DNA from: CAYYYW01 sp964476245
GTDB taxonomy: Bacteria > Patescibacteriota > Microgenomatia > UBA1406 > HO2-37-13b
DNA: 64,000 nucleotides
Assembly: GCA_964476245.1 (NCBI GenBank)
Contig: CAYYYW010000001.1
Coordinates: 46,791-110,790 of the forward strand
Reading direction: 5' to 3'
The notes beneath the pieces are model-generated. The model searched no databases and was not told the DNA's origin. It saw only the letters and a list, made by a program, of their open reading frames with translations. Made by a program: the position numbers and the translations under genes. How positions within the stretch are numbered: the stretch's first letter is position 1; each line of letters starts with the position of its first letter. This document shows, in pieces, positions 34,082 to 41,727 of the stretch.

Positions 34082-35152
34082 TCAGATAAATTTTTTTAAT
34101 ATTTCTAAAACTTCCTTTTTTTTCTCTTCCGTCACAGAAACCGCCACCACTCCCAAATCCATCTGACCATATAAAACGATTGAGCCCAATGGCGCAAGAA
34201 GAACAGCCGGTAAGGTAACTAAATCTTCTTCGCCGTTAACGATAATCAGCTGTTTTTGTTTTGTTTTAAAAAATTTCTTTATAACTCGCCTGAAGACACT
34301 GACGATATTTAAAGCAATTGTTCCCGGCTGGTTTTTTACCACGTCAGACGTGGTTTTACCTAAATTGACTTTTTGTGTACGATCGGACAAATAAAGCGAA
34401 TTAATTTTTTTTCTTCTTACTCTAAAATCAATAATCTTTACGTCCGGATCAAAACCAATCTTAAGTAAAGACATGGTAATCGCATCGCCCACCGAAATCA
34501 CCAATGGTATGTCTAATCGATTAATCGATTGAACAATTTTTTTAGCCGTCTTTTCCCCCTCCTCTTCTTGTCCATGGAAAACCTTTCCTAATGGTTTTCT
34601 TAATTCTTCCCGTAAATGCTCTGGTAAAATTAATTTCTTTTCCTGATGGGTACGGACAGGCCGTTGGCCTGTCCTTACTAACAACTGATAACTGTTTCCC
34701 TCTCTGTCAATCTCACCCCCTCTTATCCTTCCCGAAGCAATTTTTTTCCCATCATCAGCTAAAACATACGGCGCAACAATTATTTTAAGTGGTAATAAAT
34801 TATTTTGCTTTCGAAATTGATTAATTTTTAAAGCGTTGGGGTAAGTTTCTTTAGAAACAATGATTACCTCAAGCGTCTTGTCAGTTTTGGCAGTGCCATA
34901 AATATCATCCAGAGGAAAAAACAAAGCTCGATCCAATAGCTTTTTAGATTTTAAATAATCTTCTACCGCTCTTTGCCTAATAATATAACTCTCAATATTC
35001 GCGCTTAAGAATTTATCTTTTGAACAAATTTTTCTGGCAATACCGAAAGAAACACGGTGAGCCATGATGAAAGCCAAATCAATCAGACTTTTATGACCGG
35101 AGTGCAACCGATCAAACGTCCCACCCAAACCAACATGATGAAATTTTTTCAT
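34082..35152 (-). CDS. Fusion of archaeal-type phosphopantetheine adenylyltransferase and DUF359 GTP-dependent dephospho-CoA kinase
   Basis: 356 residues. The N-terminal half (1-~155) is the archaeal/eukaryotic adenylyltransferase: GLGGTFDRLHSGHKSLI (HxGH motif) and the VSKETYPNALKIN segment. The C-terminal half (~175-356) matches DUF359, shown in archaea to be GTP-dependent dephospho-CoA kinase: SVGDAITMSLLKIGFDPDVKIID, NQPGTI, VNGEEDLVTLPAVLLAPLGSIVLYGQ. One polypeptide would therefore catalyse the last two steps of CoA synthesis. The linker (~158-168) is a family A palindrome read as LVRTGQRPVRT. Divergent from the GT87 gene with 16 bp between starts. Confidence 0.88.
   Translation of the reverse strand: MKKFHHVGLGGTFDRLHSGHKSLIDLAFIMAHRVSFGIARKICSKDKFLSANIESYIIRQRAVEDYLKSKKLLDRALFFPLDDIYGTAKTDKTLEVIIVSKETYPNALKINQFRKQNNLLPLKIIVAPYVLADDGKKIASGRIRGGEIDREGNSYQLLVRTGQRPVRTHQEKKLILPEHLREELRKPLGKVFHGQEEEGEKTAKKIVQSINRLDIPLVISVGDAITMSLLKIGFDPDVKIIDFRVRRKKINSLYLSDRTQKVNLGKTTSDVVKNQPGTIALNIVSVFRRVIKKFFKTKQKQLIIVNGEEDLVTLPAVLLAPLGSIVLYGQMDLGVVAVSVTEEKKKEVLEILKKFI
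34650..34679. repeat. Family A palindrome in the CoA-enzyme linker
   Basis: GTAC, arms GGACAGGCC/GGCCTGTCC, then TTAC; lies between the two enzyme domains. Confidence 0.88.
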
Positions 35153-35168
35153 ATAGAATATAAATATA

Positions 35169-36458
35169 ATGAAAAAAATTTTTCTTTTATTAAGCCTAAC
35201 ACTTTTTATTTTATCGTTTACTCATATTCTCTTTAATCTTCTCCAAATTTTACCAAAAAAGAACTTTATTGATTTTTTTGTTTACAACGGCGCGGTTGAG
35301 AAATTCCTCAATCAACAAAATCCTTATAACTTTCTCTACGGTCAGCCGCCCGATAAAATCCCCTTCAATTATCCTCCCAGCGCTCTTTTGGTTCTTTTAC
35401 CATTAAAATTATTTCCCATGAAAATTACCCAAATAATACTGGTTATATTATCATTTTTAGCTTTTTGGTCAACTTTTTGGGTAATTCTAAAGATGTCAAG
35501 AATCAAAATTTCTCTTCCTCATTTTTTAATTTTATTAGCCTTTTTAAATCAAACCTTTCCCGTTAAATTCACTTTAGTTTTGGGACAAATAAATTTAATT
35601 GTCTTGGGTTTGGCGTATGGAGGACTGTATTTATATTTTAAATCATATAAAAAATTGATAGGTGGCGCGGGTGCCTGCCTGCCGGACAGGCAGGGAAGGG
35701 CTCCCGACGACGCGCAGTTTTTCACGAGCATCGGCGGGAGGGAAACCCGCGACAGAATCTATCAATTTTTTTCTATAGTGTTTTTCTCTCTCGCTTCTTC
35801 CCTTAAAATCTTTCCCCTTTTCACTCTCCCGCTCTTTATAATCCTTAAAGACTTTAAGTTTGTTTTTTCTGTGGTAGGAATCTTCCTCGCTCTAAATCTT
35901 TTGCCGTCGCTTAATTTATTTAAACAATATTATTTTCAAATTGTTCCCAATTTAAATAACGCTGTAGGAATACCAAATTTCTACGACCAATCGCTTTTAG
36001 CGTTTTTATTAAGGCTGGGAGTTGATGTGTCGGTAGCAAAAATTGTTTTGCTCCTCTTTCTATCCACGGTCTTTGTCCTTGTTTTCTTTAGGTTCTATAG
36101 AAGCAAAAACAAGGCAACCACGTCAAACGTGGCTGGAGCAATAAAACAATGTAACAATGTAACAATAAAGCTGTTTTCCCTCGTCTTTGCCCTCTTTTCC
36201 ATCGGCGGACTTTTTTCCTGGCAGCATCATTTGGTTTTTGCTTATCCTCTCATTTTCATCGTCTATCTTAAAACTCTGGAACGCCAAAAAAATTTAAAGG
36301 CTAAACTGTTTTATAATTTTCTTTTCCTGTTTGTTTGGTTGGTTTTTGTTTTTCATTTTAAAACTGAAACCTCACCGTATCTTTTAAATCCCCTAGTCGC
36401 CTCATACCAAACAATCACCGTCTTATTTTTTATCGTTTATTCCCTCTTAAGAAGTTGA
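35169..36458 (+). CDS. GT87-type polyprenol-phosphate-sugar mannosyltransferase-like membrane protein
   Basis: 429 residues, about ten membrane helices. IDFFVYNGAVEKFLNQQNPYN (first Asp after helix 1) and FNYPPSALLVLLPL fit the GT87/DUF2029 family of GT-C glycosyltransferases. The acceptor is unknown, probably an envelope glycan. A 117-bp family C element (35652-35768) is read in frame as about residues 162-200, in a loop between helices, and a CCACG...CGTGG palindrome plus 8-bp repeats lie near residues 317-334. The 3' end overlaps the convergent HD gene by 22 bp. Confidence 0.8.
   Translation: MKKIFLLLSLTLFILSFTHILFNLLQILPKKNFIDFFVYNGAVEKFLNQQNPYNFLYGQPPDKIPFNYPPSALLVLLPLKLFPMKITQIILVILSFLAFWSTFWVILKMSRIKISLPHFLILLAFLNQTFPVKFTLVLGQINLIVLGLAYGGLYLYFKSYKKLIGGAGACLPDRQGRAPDDAQFFTSIGGRETRDRIYQFFSIVFFSLASSLKIFPLFTLPLFIILKDFKFVFSVVGIFLALNLLPSLNLFKQYYFQIVPNLNNAVGIPNFYDQSLLAFLLRLGVDVSVAKIVLLLFLSTVFVLVFFRFYRSKNKATTSNVAGAIKQCNNVTIKLFSLVFALFSIGGLFSWQHHLVFAYPLIFIVYLKTLERQKNLKAKLFYNFLFLFVWLVFVFHFKTETSPYLLNPLVASYQTITVLFFIVYSLLRS
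35652..35768. repeat. Family C structured element in the GT87 gene
   Basis: Bounded by AAATTGATA/TATCAATTT. Inside, GGTGGC, GAAGGGCTCCCGAC, GCGCAGTT, ACGAGCA and GACAGAATC are shared with 42148-42242. Carries an extra TGCCTGCCTGCC/GGCAGG palindrome. Confidence 0.85.
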
Positions 36459-37303
36459 TTTAATTGATTAAGGTAAATCTGCAATCTATCAATAGCACAG
36501 TTCGGGATTGAATCTTGACGTTCGTTTAAATATCCAACCCTATCACCAACAACACCAACTACGTACTCTACTGGCTTTCCGGCAAACAAACCGTTCGTTC
36601 TCCCCAATGGCAAATCGGCGACTGTTTCTTCTAAATTTGCCAAGATATCAGCGACCTTAACCAATCTTAAAATATTAGCCATCATTTCTTTATCAGATCC
36701 TTGCCAATCATTACATGTTTCGGTCATAATCCTTAAAAAATCTTCTTGTTTCTCTCTTCTTCGCTGCTCGGGAGATATCCCCTCTTCTTTAGATGAGGGA
36801 GTAAGCTTGTTAACTAAATAGGTAATTGCCGCCGCTTTTTCTTTTTCTATACCAGCTTCAATTAAATCTTTAGTTAATTGTTCCGTATTGTAATTGTCTT
36901 TATCTCGTCTTATTTCAATTACATCATGCAAAAAGGCAGCTGCTTCCATTATCTCCCAATAATATTGATTTAAATCTCCTTGTTTAAAATCTTCCGCTCT
37001 AACTAACTGCGCACATAAACAAGCTGTCTTTAATGGATGTTTAAAATAAGGGTCTCCGCCAACTTTTCTTCTATCTTCTTGATGCAATTGACAGGCTAAT
37101 TCAGCGGCGGCCAAAACAGTTGGGTTTTCAAAGAAATCTTTTGGAACAGGTAATTCTTGATCAAGGTTCTGTCCAGCTGTAAATACAAATCGGTAAGTAT
37201 TATCAATCTGTTCTTGAGTAACCCCATCGCCTGAAAAGCCTATTTTATCAAACCATTCGGCAATAGTTTTGTTAGAATCAGGACATATTGGAACTCTCTC
37301 CAT
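36437..37303 (-). CDS. HD-domain (SpoT/MESH1-like) protein
   Basis: 288 residues. YFKHPLKTACLCAQL (first His), AAAFLHDVIEIRRDKDNYN (HD and the following acidic motif), and LRLVKVADILANLEE (distal Asp) match the metal-dependent (p)ppGpp hydrolase fold of RelA/SpoT and MESH1. No synthetase domain follows. It may hydrolyse alarmones or related nucleotides. A TATAAT lies 10 bp before the start. Confidence 0.8.
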   Translation of the reverse strand: MERVPICPDSNKTIAEWFDKIGFSGDGVTQEQIDNTYRFVFTAGQNLDQELPVPKDFFENPTVLAAAELACQLHQEDRRKVGGDPYFKHPLKTACLCAQLVRAEDFKQGDLNQYYWEIMEAAAFLHDVIEIRRDKDNYNTEQLTKDLIEAGIEKEKAAAITYLVNKLTPSSKEEGISPEQRRREKQEDFLRIMTETCNDWQGSDKEMMANILRLVKVADILANLEETVADLPLGRTNGLFAGKPVEYVVGVVGDRVGYLNERQDSIPNCAIDRLQIYLNQLNQLLKRE

Positions 37304-37360
37304 TTAATCAGAAATTATACCATATACTATGAGATAAGAATGGCTTTTTGGGGCATCTCC

Positions 37361-38296
37361 TTATTGAATAAGCTCGAAGACTATGAAAAAAACATAAACC
37401 AAAAGCAGAGCTATTCCTTCCTGCCGAGAAATGTCTTTTTTTGACCGGGAGAAAACGTAAAACAAAACTATACCCAAAGCAAACAATATAAACGTCAGGA
37501 AAAAGTAACCGCTTTCGATGGTAAAAGGACCATTGATCAAAGCTAAAAAGCCGAATAAAAACGTATTAGCCGCTGCTGAACCTATGTAATCGCCGAAAGC
37601 CACCTCTTTGTGTTTTTTAAAGATAGAGTCTACGACAATTGAAAATTCAGGCAAATTGGTTCCCACCGACAAAAGCAAAAGACTGATTAAAAAGGGAGAA
37701 ATCCCAAACACGTTAGCAAAATATATTGTCTTATCAACCAAGATCTTACTTGACAAGAAAACAATGATGCTGCCTAAAACAATTTTTCCCAAATCAACCG
37801 GACCCTCTTTAGTACCATCAAACAAACGATCGTGAACTTTTTCCAGGAGTCCCTTCCTCTTTTCAATAAAATAAAATAGCAAGCTATAAATTAAAATCAT
37901 AAACAACCCTTCCTTGCGGGTAATTATTCCATCCGAGATAAAAATAATCGGCGTTAAAATAACAAACAAAGAGAAAATAAGATTTCTTTCTGTTAGTTGG
38001 TGAGCTAATTTAATGCCGTTGCCAAAAATTGCCAAAATAGGCACAATCAACATAAAGAGCATAAACGAGGCGCCGATTAAATTTCCCACAAAAATTTGCG
38101 GATCTTTATCAATGATCGAGCTAATCCCAACTGAAAGTTCAGGAATTGAGGTTAGAATCCCCAAGACAAAAAAAGAAACTGCAAAGGAAGACAAATTAAG
38201 TTTATGAGCCAAACGAACAACGGAATTAACAAGCAAGTCTGCCCCAATCCAAATAAAAAAGAAAGCCGCCAAGTAAATGATTAATTGAACTACCAT
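37361..38296 (-). CDS. Calcium/sodium antiporter (CaCA, YrbG-like)
   Basis: 311 residues with ten hydrophobic segments in two homologous halves. The two alpha repeats are VLGILTSIPELSVGISSI (about 45-62) and LLSVGTNLPEFSIVVDSI (about 205-222), with the Glu that binds the cation in each. It exchanges cytosolic Ca2+ for Na+ or H+ across the membrane. Confidence 0.92.
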   Translation of the reverse strand: MVVQLIIYLAAFFFIWIGADLLVNSVVRLAHKLNLSSFAVSFFVLGILTSIPELSVGISSIIDKDPQIFVGNLIGASFMLFMLIVPILAIFGNGIKLAHQLTERNLIFSLFVILTPIIFISDGIITRKEGLFMILIYSLLFYFIEKRKGLLEKVHDRLFDGTKEGPVDLGKIVLGSIIVFLSSKILVDKTIYFANVFGISPFLISLLLLSVGTNLPEFSIVVDSIFKKHKEVAFGDYIGSAAANTFLFGFLALINGPFTIESGYFFLTFILFALGIVLFYVFSRSKKDISRQEGIALLLVYVFFIVFELIQ

Positions 38297-38302
38297 TTTT
38301 TT

Positions 38303-38308
38303 ATTATA
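38303..38308 (-). promoter_or_regulatory. -10 box of the antiporter gene
   Basis: TATAAT on the minus strand, 6 bases from the ATG. Confidence 0.5.
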
Positions 38309-38352
38309 CTAAATTGAGTCTAACTCGACCAAATAGAGCTTGACTTAATTGT

Positions 38353-38482
38353 GGAACCCCTACGGCTTTACAGCCGTGGTATTTTTATTTTCGGGGTTCC
38401 GACGCCCCTTCAGAGGTCGGAACCCCGACCCAGAAAGCCATTCATCCACAAGTTTACATTCATGGCTTTCTGGCGTCGGGGT
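38353..38482. repeat. Cluster of nested hairpins between the antiporter and RRM genes
   Basis: Three strong hairpins share arms: GGAACCCC/GGGGTTCC (38353 with 38393), CGGGGTTCCGAC/GTCGGAACCCCG (38392 with 38416), and ACCCCGAC+CAGAAAGCCAT/ATGGCTTTCTG+GTCGGGGT (38422 with 38482). The middle arms can take part in only one at a time. Confidence 0.7.
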
Positions 38483-38500
38483 AAAATCAGAATGTGTTTT

Positions 38501-38800
38501 TTATCGATTGTCTTGATAATTTCCACCTCCGCCTTGATATCTGTCTTCTCTAGGTTTGGGTGGTCTGGCTTCAGCCACCACTAATTTTCGACCTTGATAT
38601 TCTTGACCATTTAAGGTTTCAATTGCTTTTTGCGCATCTTCCTCTTTTTCCATTTCCACAAATCCAAATCCTTTTGATTTGCCATCGCGGAAACGAATAA
38701 CGGTCGCCGAAATTACTGCTCCGAGTTTGGAAAAATATTCCTTCAAATTATCCTCGGTTGTTTCAAAAAGTAGATTACCAACGTATAGTTTTTTACTCAT
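38501..38800 (-). CDS. RRM-type RNA-binding protein
   Basis: 99 residues. A single RNA-recognition motif (1-80) with RNP2 KLYVGNL and RNP1 KSKGFGFVEM, then a short Arg/Gly/Gln tail (DRYQGGGGNYQDNR). Proteins of this type in bacteria are usually cold-induced RNA chaperones. The gene has an unusually strong ribosome binding site and a long upstream region without genes. Confidence 0.95.
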   Translation of the reverse strand: MSKKLYVGNLLFETTEDNLKEYFSKLGAVISATVIRFRDGKSKGFGFVEMEKEEDAQKAIETLNGQEYQGRKLVVAEARPPKPREDRYQGGGGNYQDNR

Positions 38801-39198
38801 TAAATATCACCTCCTTTAGAAAATGTTTGCGAACTTAAATAATAAAAGTGAGCATTGCATTTTCTTAAGCCCGCCACAGTCAAACGTGGCTGGGACGTCG
38901 AGTCAAACTCGACAGGCACGTTTGACAGTGCCGTTTGACGTCCCGCCATAAATTGCCCTTTGAGCCGCAGTACAAATGTACTAAGGCAAAAAGGAAAATT
39001 TGGCGGGCAAAAGAATATGCTTTCGTAGAAAAACAGAAGAAGCGAAAAAAACCAAAATAAATCTCTCACAAAAAATATAAAATTCTCGTTGCTTTCAAGA
39101 CTCCAAAAAAGAACCTTTAAAAAACAAAACGATAAATAACAACTAACAAATGATAAGTATATCAAAAAAAATAATGATGTCAAATGAAAAATTTACCT
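38801..39198. other. 398-bp region upstream of the RRM gene, no supported gene
   Basis: An open frame exists on the minus strand but its C-terminal part is made from palindromic repeats (CCACAGTCAAACGTGGCTGG, GTCGAGTCAAACTCGAC, GGCACGTTTGACAGTGCC) and the rest has no protein-like features. More likely a long 5' untranslated region or promoter area of the RRM gene. Confidence 0.5.
38806..38817 (-). promoter_or_regulatory. Extended Shine-Dalgarno of the RRM gene
   Basis: AAAGGAGGTGAT on the minus strand is complementary to nearly the whole anti-SD and lies 5 bases from the ATG. It stands out in a window where many genes lack a leader. Confidence 0.85.
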
Positions 39199-39678
39199 CT
39201 AACATTTAAGTTTCAAAACCGCCTCTTCCATTGTCTCAATAATTTGATTAATAATCTTTTCTGCCTCGGTAAATGTTAACGATTTTAAATTATGAGGAAA
39301 ATAATGAAAAACTTGATTACGGCCAGTCTTCCAAGTATTCCAGATTTTTTCGGCTAACTCGCTTCCGGTAAAATCAACAATCTTTTTGTAGACGGAACGG
39401 TCACCCAATTTCTCCACTAAATTTGGGGATAAGACTTTTCCCAGCCGAAAATGATCGGAAATGTAATCCAAACGACTAATAAAATCAATGTCTAAAAAAA
39501 TCTTTTTTAAAAAACCCTCATAAGCCTTGGCAAAAGGAAAAACCAAAAATGAATAGTCTTTAAAATTGTACTTACCTTCTTTGATTATTTTATCCATTAA
39601 AAACTGCCCCTCCAAAATCAAATCTTTTTGAGATTGGGAGAGGTACTGCCAAAGACCGGAGTTAAGATTGATATCCAT
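39199..39678 (-). CDS. HEPN-like helical protein
   Basis: 159 residues from ATG 39678. All-helical, with a C-terminal TWKTGRNQVFHYFP segment giving an R-N-x3-H arrangement, the RX4-6H motif of HEPN ribonucleases, preceded by FPFAKAYEGFLKKIF. No MNT nucleotidyltransferase partner lies next to it, so a toxin-antitoxin role is only a possibility. Unrecognised beyond this. Confidence 0.6.
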   Translation of the reverse strand: MDINLNSGLWQYLSQSQKDLILEGQFLMDKIIKEGKYNFKDYSFLVFPFAKAYEGFLKKIFLDIDFISRLDYISDHFRLGKVLSPNLVEKLGDRSVYKKIVDFTGSELAEKIWNTWKTGRNQVFHYFPHNLKSLTFTEAEKIINQIIETMEEAVLKLKC

Positions 39679-39739
39679 AAAACAATTAATTATAAACAAA
39701 AAGATTAAAATATTTCTATACTTGAAAAAAAAATTCTGA

Positions 39740-39745
39740 TATAAT
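39740..39745 (+). promoter_or_regulatory. -10 box of the cytidylate-kinase-like gene
   Basis: TATAAT 7 bases before ATG 39753. Confidence 0.5.
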
Positions 39746-39752
39746 TTCCTCT

Positions 39753-40436
39753 ATGAAAACTATTTTTGATCTTATTAATAAAAATGTTTCTCTCTCCAAT
39801 TTGTCAAGTCTTTTTCTAAGAAAAAAAGAAAAAGCCAAAAAAGACAAACCTTTGATCACCATTTCGCGAGAAACGGGATCGGGTGGGCGGCCCATTGCCG
39901 AATTGGTAGTCAAAAAATTAGGCAAGCGATGGAAACTTTATCATAAAGACTTAATTGATAAAATAGCTAAAGAATCCCAGTTGGAAAAAAAATTAATTGA
40001 GGAGATTGATGAAAAAAAGCGCTCAACTATTGAAGAAATAATCCTTGATCTTTTTGGTAAAAAATATGTTTCTCTTACCACCTATTACAAAAGCCTTGTC
40101 CGGGTATTGACGGAAATTGGGCAACGAGGACACGGAGTAATTGTTGGTCGCGGTGCCAACTTCCTTTTTCCTCACGCTCTTAATGTAAGAATTATTTGTA
40201 AAATGGAACAAAGAATTAAATGGGAAATGGAATATGAAAAGATTTCAAAAAAAGAAGCAATAAGAAGAATTGATCTGTCTGATCAAGAACGAAGAGAGTT
40301 TGCCCAGACTCTTTTTTATCACGATCAAAAAAAGGCTCATCATTACGATATGGTTATTCGTACCGGGCCGGAACTTGACATTGAGATAGCGGCTGATCTG
40401 ATTGTCGCGGCGGCGAAGAAGAGGTTTAGGGTGTGA
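39753..40436 (+). CDS. Cytidylate kinase-like family protein
   Basis: 227 residues. The P-loop variant PLITISRETGSGGRPIAELV, the strand GVIVGRGANFLFP and the Arg-rich lid (MEQRIKWEMEYEKISKKEAIRRID) fit the cytidylate-kinase-2 family. Members are related to CMP kinase but many lack a tested substrate. Walker A Lys is absent in the usual place (GSGGR), as is normal for this family. Confidence 0.88.
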   Translation: MKTIFDLINKNVSLSNLSSLFLRKKEKAKKDKPLITISRETGSGGRPIAELVVKKLGKRWKLYHKDLIDKIAKESQLEKKLIEEIDEKKRSTIEEIILDLFGKKYVSLTTYYKSLVRVLTEIGQRGHGVIVGRGANFLFPHALNVRIICKMEQRIKWEMEYEKISKKEAIRRIDLSDQERREFAQTLFYHDQKKAHHYDMVIRTGPELDIEIAADLIVAAAKKRFRV

Positions 40437-40439
40437 TTT

Positions 40440-41520
40440 TTATTTTTCATCTAGATAAACATGAAGACCGACCGCTAGTCTTTGCTGACATTGTGAACAT
40501 CTATTAATTTCGTCTAAATTATATAATGTTACCTTATCTCTAGTGTGTTTTGAATGATATAGTGCCCTGTCTGCGTTGTTAATCAAGATATCTAAAGTTG
40601 TTAATGCGGGACTGATTTCAGCCACGCCGAGACTTAAAGTAAGATGTGTTTGTTGACCGTCAACCGTAATGCTTACCCCGAAATTCTCCTCAGTTTCCTT
40701 AATTAAATTTCTTATCCTCTCGGCTATTTGTTCTGCCGTCTTTCTATCAACCCGCGCTAAAATAATAAATTCATCCCCCCCCGTATCTAGCAAACAAATC
40801 ATCTTCCTTCATTGTTGAACTAATTATTGCCGTGATTCTTTTTAAAATTTTATCTCCTACAGGATGACCCCATTTATCGTTCGCTGATTTGAAATGGTCA
40901 ATGTCAAACATTATTAAAGACAGAGGTAAACCATTCGTTTGCGCTTCTTCAAAAATTTCTTGGCCTTTTGCTTGAAAATACCTTCGATTATACAAATTTG
41001 TGAGAGAATCACGATTCGCCTCATATTCCAACCTTTTTTTCTCTTTCTCCTGCAGAGTCACGTCTTCTAGAAAACCAAAGATAAGTTTTATCCCGCTCTT
41101 TGGGTTTCCCCTTTTATTGTATACAACATATGCGGCTGTATCGCTTGCCCAAAAAGTAGTTCCGTCGGTTTTTTTCAATTGCACTACAAAAGGTAACAGA
41201 TTGCCGCTTTCAGAAACCCGCTGTAACCACCCAACACGATCATTAGAATGTAGATATAATTCATCTCTCCTGTAAAAATCTTCAAGCTCCCTAAGTGACT
41301 TGCAACCAAACATTTCCGTAAAAACACTATTTGCGAAAATTACTTCATGGTTCTGAAGATCTGTACAATAAACTCCTATGGGAAAATTATCTAAAATCGG
41401 AGCAAACAATCCCATAAAAATATCAGGCCGCCTCCTGGCAATTGCCATCATGCCCTGCGAAATGAAAGACAATGTTCTGTCTTTAAGCCGATGTCTTTCA
41501 AGTGTATTTACTTCCTTCAT
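40440..41520 (-). pseudogene. PAS-GGDEF diguanylate cyclase, frameshifted in the GGDEF motif
   Basis: Two frames make one protein. Codons from 41520 give a PAS domain (FPIGVYCTDLQNHEVIFANSV onward) and the start of a GGDEF domain (RDSLTNLYNRRYFQ, MFDIDHFKSANDKWGHPVGD) and run into FARYGGG-stop. The other frame, from about 40802, continues DTGGDEFIILARVDRK to a TLSLGVAEIS and a C-terminal CSQCQ pair. The break is a run of eight G (minus strand; C at 40775-40782) where seven would restore YGGDEF. Cyclic-di-GMP synthesis is therefore off unless the run varies or ribosomes slip. A sequencing error is also possible. Confidence 0.88.
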
Positions 41521-41684
41521 AAAAAGCAGATTTTACAACACAATGTTAAATTCTTCAATAACAACACAATCTAACAGCTTAATTATAACTTCTTTAACTT
41601 TTTATGAAAGGTTCAAATTTACCAGGCGATCACGGGTCAAATTTAGACTTAAGTTACTTTCTTGCATCGCTTTCTAATTTCTCC

Positions 41685-41713
41685 TTGTAAAAAATTATTT
41701 TTTGTTTTATATT
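41685..41713 (+). promoter_or_regulatory. Promoter of glyA
   Basis: TTGTAA (41685-41690), 17 bp, TATATT (41708-41713), 14 bases before ATG. Confidence 0.55.
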
Positions 41714-41727
41714 AACATGAGATTAAA

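Noticed and set aside
38800..39183. 127-codon frame upstream of the RRM gene
   Set aside because: Its distal half is translated palindromic repeat and the rest is hydrophobic low-complexity sequence; it abuts the strong ribosome site of the RRM gene, so an untranslated region is more likely.
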